DNA from: a virus
IMG/VR virus record: IMGVR_UViG_3300023094_000020
Span: 1 to 39,237 of that record
Direction: 5' to 3' (one strand)
DNA: 39,237 nt
Shown: positions 28,683 through 35,839 of the stretch, in pieces
Position numbering within the stretch: position 1 is the stretch's first letter
How the letters are laid out: every line of letters begins with the position of its first letter
Notes under the pieces: model-generated
Told to the model about the DNA's origin: nothing
What the model saw: only the letters and a program-made list of their open reading frames with translations
Databases searched by the model: none
Position numbers and translations under genes: made by a program

Positions 28683-29240
28683 ATGACTACTACTAAAAGC
28701 AAGCAAGCAGTGGTGCTCCAAAAGATCGCCGAACAGGGCGACAAGATGGACAACGTGGCAGGCGCCTTTATGAAGCTAGTCAAGGAAGAGAAGATAGACA
28801 CGCTGGAGAAATTCAACCCGTGGCTGTCGATTGGTTACGAAGAGAATGGCTGGTCGAATGTGATTGGTCGTCCGGTTCCTGGGTCGACGTTGGTTCCTGC
28901 GCCTAGGTCTGTCAAGCAGTACGCGTCGATGTTTCGAGCTGCCTACAAGTACGAGATGGACGTGATGGCGTTCGAGTCGGTGCGGCAGATGGTTGACGCG
29001 GTTGCTGAGAAGCGTAAGGAGCTGTCTAAGCCACCAGAAAGGCTGCCAGACCCCGAGCTAAAGGGTGTACTACTGCGCTCCACTGGGCACATGAACGGCG
29101 CTCTCTGGCATGACGCGATTGTCGTCATTGAAAACCTGAATGAAGAGGACAAAGATGATTTCGAGCAGCGATTGCGAAAACTGGTTATGCGTTTCCAGTC
29201 CAAGGTGCCGAAAGAGATCAGGAAGCCGAAAGCCGCTTAA
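28683..29240 (+). CDS. Conserved phage protein divergent from cro, unknown
   Basis: A 185-residue protein starting MTTTKSKQAVVLQKIAEQGD. The start at 28683 has GAGGA before it; an upstream in-frame ATG at 28635 lacks a site. The middle block VPAPRSVKQYASMFRAAYKY and a helical C-terminus suggest a helical nucleic-acid or partner-binding fold. No classical HTH was recognised. It sits where a temperate phage would have its repressor, between two dispersed palindromes, so a regulatory role is plausible but unproven. Confidence 0.72.
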   Translation: MTTTKSKQAVVLQKIAEQGDKMDNVAGAFMKLVKEEKIDTLEKFNPWLSIGYEENGWSNVIGRPVPGSTLVPAPRSVKQYASMFRAAYKYEMDVMAFESVRQMVDAVAEKRKELSKPPERLPDPELKGVLLRSTGHMNGALWHDAIVVIENLNEEDKDDFEQRLRKLVMRFQSKVPKEIRKPKAA

Positions 29241-29242
29241 TC

Positions 29243-29256
29243 GTTCTCCAGAGAAC
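29243..29256. promoter_or_regulatory. Dispersed palindrome, copy 5
   Basis: GTTCTCCAGAGAAC lies two bases after the stop codon of the gene at 28683 and has TTAA two bases beyond each side. A terminator follows at once. Confidence 0.7.
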
Positions 29257-29260
29257 AATT

Positions 29261-29290
29261 AACCCCAGGTCGAAAGGTCTGGGGTTTTTT
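29261..29290 (+). terminator. Rho-independent terminator
   Basis: AACCCCAG (29261-29268) and CTGGGGTT (29279-29286) form an 8-bp stem with a 10-nt loop and a T-run. It ends the single-gene unit at 28683. Confidence 0.88.
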
Positions 29291-29319
29291 GTTGCTATCC
29301 AAAAAATCTAGGAGTACGA

Positions 29320-30129
29320 TTGCCGAACTCAAAACAAATCGGCGGACGAAATCGAATGCAGCTAATGAATGGCGATTGCTTGGAACTGATGAAAGGGATT
29401 CCTGATGGATCGGTCGATATGGTGCTTTGTGATTTGCCTTATGGGACTACGGCGTGCGCATGGGATTCGGTAATATCTTTCGACCGTCTTTGGGACGAAT
29501 ATAAGCGAGCGTTGAAACCAGATGGTGTTTTGGCGTTTACGTCTTCTCAGCCGTTCACTACTACACTTGTTGCATCGAACATGCAGTACTTCCGGTACGA
29601 GCTCGTGTGGGAAAAATCAAAGGCGACAGGGCATGCATTGTGCAATAAGCGCCCAATGAAGGCACACGAAAGTATTTGCATCTTCAGCAAGGGAGCACAT
29701 CTTTACAATCCACAGAAGACCCCTGGCAAACCATACAAACAGAGGCTTGGGACGAAAGAATCTAAAGAGTTTTCAACAGGTACTAGTCGAAATGATAATG
29801 CTTCTGGGGACCGATACCCGCGCTCAGTTCTATATTTCAAAACTGCTGAAAGCGAGGGGAAATCACAGCATCCCACCCAAAAACCAGTAGCCCTAATGGA
29901 ATACCTAATCCGAACCTACACGCACGAGGGCATGACCGTTCTCGATAATTGCATGGGTAGCGGCACAACCGGAGTCGCCTGCGTAAACACCGGCCGGAAA
30001 TTCATCGGTATTGAGATGGACGAAGGATATTTTGATATCGCACAGAAGCGTATCGCTGGAGCCGTTGCTGCGAAAGACCTTGAAACCGCTATTTCCTTGA
30101 GCCTGGACGCATCAGACAAAACAGCCTAA
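29320..30129 (+). CDS. DNA methyltransferase (beta-class, N6-adenine or N4-cytosine)
   Basis: A protein of up to 269 residues. Motif IV DLPYG (from residue 38) precedes the SAM motif DNCMGSGTTGVAC near the C-terminus, the beta-class order. The DLPY form suggests N6-adenine methylation. The TTG at 29320 has AGGAG before it; the ATG at 29356 begins MQLMNGDCLELMKGIPDGSV and is the conserved part. No restriction enzyme accompanies it, so an orphan enzyme protecting phage DNA is likely. It is flanked by two terminators and so is its own unit. Confidence 0.85.
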   Translation: MPNSKQIGGRNRMQLMNGDCLELMKGIPDGSVDMVLCDLPYGTTACAWDSVISFDRLWDEYKRALKPDGVLAFTSSQPFTTTLVASNMQYFRYELVWEKSKATGHALCNKRPMKAHESICIFSKGAHLYNPQKTPGKPYKQRLGTKESKEFSTGTSRNDNASGDRYPRSVLYFKTAESEGKSQHPTQKPVALMEYLIRTYTHEGMTVLDNCMGSGTTGVACVNTGRKFIGIEMDEGYFDIAQKRIAGAVAAKDLETAISLSLDASDKTA

Positions 30130-30139
30130 GCAGAACAGA

Positions 30140-30169
30140 AAGGCCAACTAGAAATAATTGGCCTTTTTT
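30140..30169 (+). terminator. Terminator after the methyltransferase gene
   Basis: AAGGCCAA (30140-30147) and TTGGCCTT (30158-30165) form an 8-bp stem with a 10-nt loop followed by T. Confidence 0.88.
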
Positions 30170-30170
30170 G

Positions 30171-30199
30171 TTGACTGGGTTATGTGGGTGGGCTAAGGT
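30171..30199 (+). promoter_or_regulatory. Sigma70-type promoter for the recombination operon
   Basis: TTGACT (30171-30176) and TAAGGT (30194-30199) are 17 bp apart, directly after the terminator. It would drive 30231 to 33929. Confidence 0.7.
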
Positions 30200-30208
30200 T
30201 CGGTTTAC

Positions 30209-30222
30209 AAATAGAGCGGAGG
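30209..30222 (+). repeat. 14-bp linker repeat, copy 1
   Basis: AAATAGAGCGGAGG includes the ribosome site of the gene at 30231. It is identical to 30459-30472. Confidence 0.75.
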
Positions 30223-30230
30223 GTTTTGAA

Positions 30231-30464
30231 ATGTGCAATTGCAGGCAGGAATTCGAATCAAGGGCAGCAGAGCATTACCCTGAAATAGATAATGGGAAGG
30301 CGACGCTGCAAGGATACATGCTGATCCCGTCAGGCTTTCAGTACCTGGAATGCGAAGTGGTCGGCACACGCACCACTGCCAAAGGAAAGGTTATCAAGCA
30401 GAAGAAAGTAATCAATGCGCTTGGTAAATTCTGCATGTTCTGCGGCGAAGCATTCAAAAAATAG
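30231..30464 (+). CDS. Putative zinc-binding protein (77 residues)
   Basis: The product MCNCRQEFESRAAEHYPEID ends with GKFCMFCGEAFKK. CNC at the start and CxxCG at the end could form one zinc site joined through a beta domain. I chose the ATG at 30231, which follows GGAGG. Function unknown. Confidence 0.72.
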   Translation: MCNCRQEFESRAAEHYPEIDNGKATLQGYMLIPSGFQYLECEVVGTRTTAKGKVIKQKKVINALGKFCMFCGEAFKK

Positions 30465-30472
30465 AGCGGAGG
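30459..30472 (+). repeat. 14-bp linker repeat, copy 2
   Basis: AAATAGAGCGGAGG holds the TAG stop of the first gene and the ribosome site of the gene at 30478. Confidence 0.75.
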
Positions 30473-30477
30473 TGGTT

Positions 30478-30765
30478 ATGAGTATTACAGGTGGTGATTG
30501 GCACGTAGCAGGCACAACACAATCTCGATATATTGATGCGCGTCAACCGGACGGCATGGTTCAAGAGGTTGCCTGGTGCGGTCAGTGCGAGTACGGCGAT
30601 AACATTGATAATGCGCGGCTGCTGTGTGCGGCGCCTGATTTGCTGGAGGCTCTGGAAAATCTAGCGCTTCAGGTAAAGCGTCATGCCGATTTCCAGGGCC
30701 ACACTGAAGGATGGATGGCATTCGATGACGCAATGCAGGCAATCTCAAAGGCTACCGGGAAATGA
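30478..30765 (+). CDS. Conserved phage hypothetical protein (95 residues)
   Basis: The product MSITGGDWHVAGTTQSRYID contains the NARLLCAAPDLLEALENLAL element shared with the gene at 23285 and many phage proteins. GGAGGTGG precedes the ATG. It is coupled by ATGA to the next gene. Function unknown. Confidence 0.72.
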   Translation: MSITGGDWHVAGTTQSRYIDARQPDGMVQEVAWCGQCEYGDNIDNARLLCAAPDLLEALENLALQVKRHADFQGHTEGWMAFDDAMQAISKATGK

Positions 30766-30887
30766 CCTACCGCGACGCACTATGGTCCGCCATCATCGGC
30801 GAGGCTGACAAGTTTGGGCATCGGATTACCAAAGCTAAGCGGGATCGGTATTTGCGCCTAGTGAAGCACTGGGAGATGACGAAATGA
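30762..30887 (+). CDS. Small basic protein (41 residues)
   Basis: The frame MTYRDALWSAIIGEADKFGH ends KHWEMTK. ATGA overlaps on both sides and a strongly basic composition support it. Function unknown. Confidence 0.65.
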   Translation: MTYRDALWSAIIGEADKFGHRITKAKRDRYLRLVKHWEMTK

Positions 30888-31096
30888 GCGAATTTTACAT
30901 GCATGCATTCTTGAATGCAAATCCGCCGCCAAGAGCAAACGATGCACGGGATGAATTCGCCATGCGAGCGATGACCATGTTTGTAGGCATGGACATAACA
31001 TGCGATTCAGATATTAGGCGGCAATACGATTTCTCAGAGGCGGCCTCACTCGCCTACCAATATGCCGACGCAATGATGAAGGAGCGCGCTAAGTGA
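30884..31096 (+). CDS. Hypothetical protein (70 residues)
   Basis: The product MSEFYMHAFLNANPPPRAND ends AYQYADAMMKERAK, a type of short protein common beside phage recombination genes. It is coupled by ATGA and GTGA overlaps. Function unknown. Confidence 0.68.
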   Translation: MSEFYMHAFLNANPPPRANDARDEFAMRAMTMFVGMDITCDSDIRRQYDFSEAASLAYQYADAMMKERAK

Positions 31097-31938
31097 AACC
31101 AGGCATCTACACAGCAGACCAGCTTTCAAACGCTGCATACCACTCAGGACCAGGTATTAGCTGCACTGGTCTCAAGAAGATCGCGGTCAGTCCGGCACAC
31201 TTCAAGCGCGGCGAATTCAAGCAGACTGCGGCGATGGCAATGGGTAGCGCGACTCACTCAGCGATCCTTGAGCCTGATTCGTTTGCTAAGCAGTATGCTT
31301 TCTTGCCGCAAGGGAAAGATCGCCGCTCAACTGAATACAAGGCTTTGTGCGCTGAACATGGCGCGGATAACGTATTAACCAATCTAGATAATTTCCAGAT
31401 TATCCAGATGCAGCGAGCCGTTCGCGCCAACCCAATCGCTAACAAATGGCTGTATCAGGAGCAGGGGCGCAACGAGCTGTCTGTGTACGCCAAAGATCCA
31501 GAGACCGGCGTGCTTGTTCGGTGCCGGTTTGACCGGTTGCTTGATCGTGGGTTCTCTCCGGACCTGAAGACGACGACCGATGCTAGCCCGCGCGGGTTTA
31601 GTAACGCGATTGCAAAATACGGGTACGCGTTCCAGGCTGCGTTCTATCTCGACACGTATTACTGGGCAACTGGTGATGTGCTGGACGGTTTCGGGTTCAT
31701 CGCGGTCGAGAGTAAGGCGCCGCATAACGTCATGTGCTACCGACTGGATGATGAGTCGATTGAGGTTGGTAGAAATCAATACCGATCCGCGCTAAATACT
31801 TATGCGAATTGCCTTGAATCCGGTCGCTGGGAAGGTTACGATGGCGCCTCAGAAGAACAGTTGATTGGGTTACCTATGTGGTCGCTAAATCAGTATCAAG
31901 ATGAACTGGACGATTCCATTGTTTTTGGAGATGAGTAA
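31093..31938 (+). CDS. RecE/exonuclease VIII-like nuclease (DUF3799, PD-(D/E)XK)
   Basis: A 281-residue nuclease. The GTG start overlaps the upstream stop (GTGA). The sequence has the family pattern: AAYHSGPGISCTGLKKIAVS, MAMGSATHSAILEP, then the catalytic region VRCRFDRLL with Asp, SPDLKTTTDAS and a Gln helix (YAFQAAFYLDTYY). It resects double-strand ends 5' to 3' to feed strand annealing. The next genes are an unknown protein and SSB, giving a recombination cassette. Confidence 0.85.
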   Translation: MKPGIYTADQLSNAAYHSGPGISCTGLKKIAVSPAHFKRGEFKQTAAMAMGSATHSAILEPDSFAKQYAFLPQGKDRRSTEYKALCAEHGADNVLTNLDNFQIIQMQRAVRANPIANKWLYQEQGRNELSVYAKDPETGVLVRCRFDRLLDRGFSPDLKTTTDASPRGFSNAIAKYGYAFQAAFYLDTYYWATGDVLDGFGFIAVESKAPHNVMCYRLDDESIEVGRNQYRSALNTYANCLESGRWEGYDGASEEQLIGLPMWSLNQYQDELDDSIVFGDE

Positions 31939-32504
31939 TGAGTGACATCAGCAGCTTGCGAGACACCATTATCCCTAAGGCCGATCAAATTAATTTTGAC
32001 GACGTCCAAGTGGCGCCTGTAACAGTCAAGGTGGTGAACGTTCGCCGGGGTGACAAAGAATCGCCTGTGTTCATTGATCTAGAAGGTTACGAAGGCCGAG
32101 CATTCAAGCCTTGCAAGACAGTGCGCCGACTGATAATCAATGCGTGGGGCGACGACGGCAGGGCTTGGATTGGTCGAAGCATGACTCTGTACGGCGATCC
32201 GACCGTTGTCTATGGCGGCGTAAAGGTTGGCGGGATTCGAGTGAGTCACATGTCAGACCTGGAAAACGACATGACTGTTAGCCTGACTGCCACTCGTGGA
32301 AAGCGGGTTGCGCATACCGTCAAGAAGCTGTCGATTGCGATGTATCCCGTCGATAAGTTCGAAGCTAACCTACCAGCCTGGCACGCAGCAATCGCAGCCG
32401 GCAAAGCAACCGCAGAAAATGTTATTGCAAAAGTTCAGCAGTCTGGTAAATTGACGCCTGAGCAAATCGAACTAATCAAGAATCCACAAGAGGCGGCACA
32501 ATAA
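31938..32504 (+). CDS. Conserved phage protein in the recombination cassette
   Basis: A 188-residue protein, [20 protein letters not shown], with the [17 protein letters not shown] and [18 protein letters not shown] blocks, which I recognise as a frequent but unnamed phage family. It lies between the nuclease and SSB (TAATG overlaps on both sides), the position of a single-strand annealing protein. I do not see RecT or Redbeta motifs, so it is only a candidate partner. Confidence 0.7.
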   Translation: MSDISSLRDTIIPKADQINFDDVQVAPVTVKVVNVRRGDKESPVFIDLEGYEGRAFKPCKTVRRLIINAWGDDGRAWIGRSMTLYGDPTVVYGGVKVGGIRVSHMSDLENDMTVSLTATRGKRVAHTVKKLSIAMYPVDKFEANLPAWHAAIAAGKATAENVIAKVQQSGKLTPEQIELIKNPQEAAQ

Positions 32505-32965
32505 TGGCACGCGGCGTAAACAAAGTAATTCTAGTAGGAACTTGCGGACAAGATCCAGAGATCAAGTATTTGCCTAATGGCAATGCTGTCTGCAACCTGA
32601 GTCTTGCAACCAGTGAGCAATGGACCGACAAGCAAACCAATCAGAAGGTCGAGAAAACCGAATGGCATCGTGTGTCGATGTTCGGAAAGGTTGCGGAAAT
32701 TGCCGGAGAATACCTGCGTAAAGGTTCGCAGGTATACATCGAAGGCAAGCTGCAAACACGCGAATGGGAAAAGGACGGCATCAAGCGTTACACGACTGAG
32801 ATCGTGGTTGATATGCGAGGCACTATGCAGTTACTAGGCGGCAAGCCTGCTGATGGTGGTAGTTCGCAGCCGAAGCCTCAACATCAGTCGCGGCCATCGC
32901 CTCAACAAGCAGCTCCACAGCCAGCGCCAGACTTTGACTCGTTTGACGACGATATCCCATTCTGA
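32504..32965 (+). CDS. ssb: Single-stranded DNA-binding protein
   Basis: A 153-residue SSB. The OB fold covers residues 1-112 ([55 protein letters not shown]). The tail is Gln/Pro-rich and ends in DSFDDDIPF, the acidic tip that recruits partner proteins. It protects ssDNA in replication and recombination. Confidence 0.95.
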   Translation: MARGVNKVILVGTCGQDPEIKYLPNGNAVCNLSLATSEQWTDKQTNQKVEKTEWHRVSMFGKVAEIAGEYLRKGSQVYIEGKLQTREWEKDGIKRYTTEIVVDMRGTMQLLGGKPADGGSSQPKPQHQSRPSPQQAAPQPAPDFDSFDDDIPF

Positions 32966-32977
32966 TCTAACCACCCA

Positions 32978-32996
32978 GCCCCGCTAACCACGGGGC
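32978..32996. other. Hairpin after ssb
   Basis: GCCCCG and CGGGGC form a 6-bp stem with a 7-nt loop and no T-tract. It may stabilise the mRNA or slow polymerase before the HTH genes. Confidence 0.4.
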
Positions 32997-33019
32997 AATC
33001 CCAACAAACGGAGCCAGCA

Positions 33020-33424
33020 ATGTCTTGGGCATTCGAACTTTACAAGGAAATTGGTCGGCCAGCAGTTGAGGTCGTCCGTGAGCTTCTTATGGAAAACAGC
33101 ATTTCAGCGACGGCGCAGATTATCGGAATCTCGCATAACACGCTGAAAAAATATGTCAGCGAGCGGTCTATACCATTCACTCCCAAGCTGATGCCGAAAG
33201 AGATGGCGCCTAGAAAAGATCGGCGTGCAGATAGCCGCTCCAGGTTTTTAGAGCTGGATGGTAAATCGCAGTCGATTACGAAATGGGCCAAGGAGATTGG
33301 CGTGAGTCGCTGCAAAATCTCTAAGCGGCTTGATCGCGGCATGTCAGTTCGTGAAGCGTTGCAGCCTGGATCTGAGCGCTACAAGTTTCCAGCCAACAAC
33401 ATCAAGGGGAAAGCTCGTGGCTAG
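33020..33424 (+). CDS. HTH DNA-binding protein with two motifs
   Basis: A 134-residue protein. The first HTH-like segment is TAQIIGISHNTLKKYVSE (about 32-49). The second, WAKEIGVSRCKISKRLDRGM, is the type found in NUMOD-like modules of homing endonucleases and regulators. No nuclease domain is present, so a transcription factor or orphan DNA-binding module is likely. Confidence 0.75.
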   Translation: MSWAFELYKEIGRPAVEVVRELLMENSISATAQIIGISHNTLKKYVSERSIPFTPKLMPKEMAPRKDRRADSRSRFLELDGKSQSITKWAKEIGVSRCKISKRLDRGMSVREALQPGSERYKFPANNIKGKARG

Positions 33425-33929
33425 GTCCGTTATTAGCGAGGTAGAACAGGAGTACGGAGAGCCGTTCTGGGATGTCGTGCGCGCCTACGCTGCTGACGGA
33501 AACTCGATGCAGATGACGGCCAAGATACTTGGCTATACGAACGGATCAAGCCTTTGGTATCTGATCAAGCATCACAAGAAGGACATTGAATTCCCGAAGA
33601 TGGGCTACTGCAATGCCGTACAAAACCCCGATCCGATGAGGGAAGAAGACAAGCAGAAGATCAGCGACATCAAGCGCTCTCACAATCTAAGCGCTGCTGG
33701 TGATTACGAACGTCGCACCGGTGAATCAGCAGAGGCTGCTATCCGTCGCTTAGCTGGAACCAATACGGTAGCAGGAACAGCTAGAGCAATTGGCTGGAAG
33801 AATGCCTCTTGCATGCGAGCGTGGATGAAGATTCGCGGCATTGAGGTTGAGTTCGGTAAGTACAATCCTGTTCCGCCTCGCCGGAATGGCTGGGGAACAA
33901 TTAATTTGCGCGCTGCAAGCCACGGATAA
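33417..33929 (+). CDS. Basic DNA-binding protein, related to its upstream neighbour
   Basis: A 170-residue protein from the GTG at 33417 (GGGGA site). It repeats the upstream design: an HTH-like block (MQMTAKILGYTNGSSLWYLI) and a second (NTVAGTARAIGWKNASCMRA). A duplication of the upstream gene is possible. The stop lies 29 bases inside the convergent Rz gene. Confidence 0.7.
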   Translation: MARSVISEVEQEYGEPFWDVVRAYAADGNSMQMTAKILGYTNGSSLWYLIKHHKKDIEFPKMGYCNAVQNPDPMREEDKQKISDIKRSHNLSAAGDYERRTGESAEAAIRRLAGTNTVAGTARAIGWKNASCMRAWMKIRGIEVEFGKYNPVPPRRNGWGTINLRAASHG

Positions 33930-34323
33930 TTTCTTGCAGTGCCGAGATCTGAGCATCCTTCTTGGTAATCAGTTCTCGATGGGCAAAATAAGCTCGTCGA
34001 GCGTCTTGGTTGAGGATGGCAATTTCTCCATGGTCCACGCTGGGATCACTGGTAGCTGGCAAACAGGAGGCGCGGACTGACAGGCGCTTATTGCTAGCAG
34101 CGAGAGCAGAAGTAACAGCTTGTGCATCTGATAATTCCTTGCTGGCCTTTGCGTCAGCTTGAGTTACTACGATTGATTGCTCTAATACCGACCGCGCCTT
34201 CTCCTGAGCCTGGTGCAGCTCAATCCTCGACACGCTAGCATCATGCCAAAGCCAAACGACTATCGCGCCGCATGCGAGGCCTGAGAGGAAGCGCCAAGGT
34301 AGCGCGGTTAGCCAGAGCGGCAT
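33901..34323 (-). CDS. Rz-like inner-membrane spanin subunit
   Basis: A 140-residue protein with an N-terminal transmembrane segment (WRFLSGLACGAIVVWLW) and a periplasmic helix rich in Gln/Ala/Glu, ending KDAQISALQEIIRGLQRAN. This is the i-spanin topology. It lies directly after the endolysin (TAATG overlap) and has Rz1 embedded in another frame. It completes outer-membrane disruption at lysis. Confidence 0.88.
   Translation of the reverse strand: MPLWLTALPWRFLSGLACGAIVVWLWHDASVSRIELHQAQEKARSVLEQSIVVTQADAKASKELSDAQAVTSALAASNKRLSVRASCLPATSDPSVDHGEIAILNQDARRAYFAHRELITKKDAQISALQEIIRGLQRAN
33969..34127 (-). CDS. Rz1-like outer-membrane lipoprotein spanin, nested in Rz
   Basis: The +1 frame inside Rz encodes 52 residues: MHKLLLLLSLLAISAC, a lipoprotein signal with a lipobox ending in Cys16, then a Pro-rich mature part (QSAPPVCQLPVIPAW...). 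AAGGA lies nine bases upstream of the ATG. This is the classical nested Rz1, and it shares the C-terminal half of Rz. The mature protein of about 36 residues is short but within range. Confidence 0.85.
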   Translation of the reverse strand: MHKLLLLLSLLAISACQSAPPVCQLPVIPAWTMEKLPSSTKTLDELILPIEN

Positions 34324-34784
34324 TAGTGTTCTCCGTAGAACAGTTGTCTGGCCTTGAAGTAGGAAATCAAAGTCTCTGCTTTATGCTCAAATTGTCCGTA
34401 ATTTGCGCCAGGAAGAGAAGCCCAGCGAGACTTGCACTTGATCAGCGCATCCCCAATACGGCCAGCCTCAATATCACCCAGCGCCTTGCATTCCTTGATA
34501 AGCCGGATAGCGATCTTGTCTTGGCTAGCCGGCGAGAAGTCAGGCAGTTTAAGCAGAACCTTATAGGCATCGTAGAACCTCGCCAGAATCTGATAGCGAC
34601 CAGCAGCGGTCGACTTGATGCCTAGCTTTGGCAGATAGACCAGCTTGCGAGGGTGGTCCTTGTAGCCGCTGAATAAATCTCCGCCAACCACCACATCGTA
34701 GCCTCGATCCTTGGTTGGCTGGCGTCCATTATCTGTTCCTTCGCTCATCGCCAGGGTGTCGAGGAAAGCCTGCATATTGCTCAT
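34323..34784 (-). CDS. Endolysin, lambda R-like transglycosylase
   Basis: A 153-residue muralytic enzyme of the lambda R (GH104) kind: MQAFLDTLAMSEGTDNGRQP with the catalytic Glu in SEGTD, then RGYDVVVGGDLFSGYKDHPR, LPKLGIKSTAAGRYQ and WASLPGANYGQFEHKAETLI. It cuts the glycan backbone of peptidoglycan. There is no signal peptide, so it needs a holin. It is the first gene after late promoter copy g (27 nt). The end is encoded within dispersed palindrome copy 6. Confidence 0.92.
   Translation of the reverse strand: MSNMQAFLDTLAMSEGTDNGRQPTKDRGYDVVVGGDLFSGYKDHPRKLVYLPKLGIKSTAAGRYQILARFYDAYKVLLKLPDFSPASQDKIAIRLIKECKALGDIEAGRIGDALIKCKSRWASLPGANYGQFEHKAETLISYFKARQLFYGEH
34328..34341. promoter_or_regulatory. 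Dispersed palindrome, copy 6
   Basis: GTTCTCCGTAGAAC, one base off the perfect form, overlaps the last codons of the endolysin gene just before the Rz start. Confidence 0.62.
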
Positions 34785-34809
34785 GACATCACCATCTGAA
34801 AATATATTC

Positions 34810-34820
34810 CTATCTTAACA
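34810..34820 (-). promoter_or_regulatory. Late-type extended -10 promoter, copy g
   Basis: The minus strand reads TGTTAAGATAG, 27 nt upstream of the endolysin ATG. It is back-to-back with a plus-strand promoter. Confidence 0.6.
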
Positions 34821-34828
34821 AAAATAGA

Positions 34829-34858
34829 TTGCCTTTCCTGTGTGTGGCGGAATACAAT
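34829..34858 (+). promoter_or_regulatory. Sigma70-type promoter for the right-hand accessory operon
   Basis: TTGCCT (34829-34834) and TACAAT (34853-34858) are 18 bp apart, and the first gene starts at 34885. Confidence 0.65.
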
Positions 34859-34884
34859 CACTCCAAGCCAACAGGAGCAACCAC

Positions 34885-35136
34885 ATGCATACCAAGAATC
34901 AAGAAGAGTTCGCCAAGCAAATACACCGGGCAATTTCCTTCGCAGACGATAAATTCCAGCGTTCACGCACAAGCGAATACAAGCACATCTTTGGCATGCT
35001 TCGTGGTGCGCTTCTGATGGGCCTGCCATACGCGATGTACTCGTCGCTTTACTCGCACGTTTGGGAGTGCAAATTCGACTCAGAAGGCGTCGATATGGAA
35101 GATCCAGAGCAAGCCGAACTGAACATGGAGGATTGA
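34885..35136 (+). CDS. Hypothetical protein (83 residues)
   Basis: The product MHTKNQEEFAKQIHRAISFA has a helical N-terminus, a hydrophobic middle (MLRGALLMGLPYAMYSSLYS) and an acidic end. The ATG at 34885 follows AGGAG. It leads the right-hand operon. Function unknown. Confidence 0.7.
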   Translation: MHTKNQEEFAKQIHRAISFADDKFQRSRTSEYKHIFGMLRGALLMGLPYAMYSSLYSHVWECKFDSEGVDMEDPEQAELNMED

Positions 35137-35138
35137 TT

Positions 35139-35318
35139 ATGAACATGCGAACAATTACAACAATCGCAATCGTAGCTCTACTGTCTATTGGTTTCGTGAT
35201 ATCTAATCGAATGAGCTACCAAGACGGTCTGGATGATCAAGCGTTTAAGTGCTCCATGATTATCGAGGGCGCATGGCCAGACGTTGACGGATACTTTGAA
35301 AAGGTCTGCAAATCATGA
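35139..35318 (+). CDS. Small exported or membrane-anchored protein (59 residues)
   Basis: The product MNMRTITTIAIVALLSIGFV begins with a clear membrane segment or signal, then an acidic soluble part with two cysteines. GAGGA precedes the start. Function unknown. Confidence 0.7.
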   Translation: MNMRTITTIAIVALLSIGFVISNRMSYQDGLDDQAFKCSMIIEGAWPDVDGYFEKVCKS

Positions 35319-35386
35319 TTATTCAGGCGATTGCGTTCAATATCGTTTTTGTCTGGCTGCCAATTTCCTTCTGGTTTGCTTCCTGA
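35315..35386 (+). CDS. Possible 23-residue membrane peptide
   Basis: The frame MIIQAIAFNIVFVWLPISFW... ends FAS and is one hydrophobic helix. The start overlaps the upstream stop by ATGA, which is the only support beyond composition. Confidence 0.4.
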   Translation: MIIQAIAFNIVFVWLPISFWFAS

Positions 35387-35404
35387 ATTTTTGATGAGGT
35401 GTTT

Positions 35405-35836
35405 ATGAGCGAAGTTAAGCGGTACCTGATAGATCCACAAATAATTGCAAATTGGAGCGATGAGCCAGGAAAGTTCGACTACCTGAGAATTTCAGTCGTA
35501 CTGGCTTCAGACTTCGACGCCGAACGCCTGCGAGCTGACACCGCTGTGGCTGAGGTGGCGGCTTTGCGGGAAGAGTTGGAACAAGCGAAGAGAGACCGTG
35601 ACTGCGAGCAGCGCGCATGCATTGAGGCTAACGCTAGCCTGAAAGCCGCCGAGCAGCGGAATTCGGAGCAACTGTCATTACTGCATATGTCAAAGGAACT
35701 GCTTTCAACGATAAGCCTGCACAGAACGATGGCCCCTAATGACTGGTGCGATAGCTTCAAAAATGAAGTAGCCGACAGACTGGAAAATCTACGCGCAGTC
35801 TTGGCCAAACCCACCGAATCGGGAGCAAGCGAATGA
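35405..35836 (+). CDS. Coiled-coil hypothetical protein (143 residues)
   Basis: The product MSEVKRYLIDPQIIANWSDE has a small N-terminal part and a long coiled coil from residue 45 (DTAVAEVAALREELEQAKRD). GAGGTG precedes the ATG. The end, TESGASE, is encoded by a linker repeat found again at 36654. Function unknown. Confidence 0.7.
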   Translation: MSEVKRYLIDPQIIANWSDEPGKFDYLRISVVLASDFDAERLRADTAVAEVAALREELEQAKRDRDCEQRACIEANASLKAAEQRNSEQLSLLHMSKELLSTISLHRTMAPNDWCDSFKNEVADRLENLRAVLAKPTESGASE

Positions 35837-35839
35837 GCA
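35816..35839 (+). repeat. 24-bp gene-end linker repeat, copy 1
   Basis: The stretch includes the last codons, the GGGAGC ribosome site and the ATGAGC of the next gene. It matches 36654-36677 with one mismatch. Confidence 0.8.
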
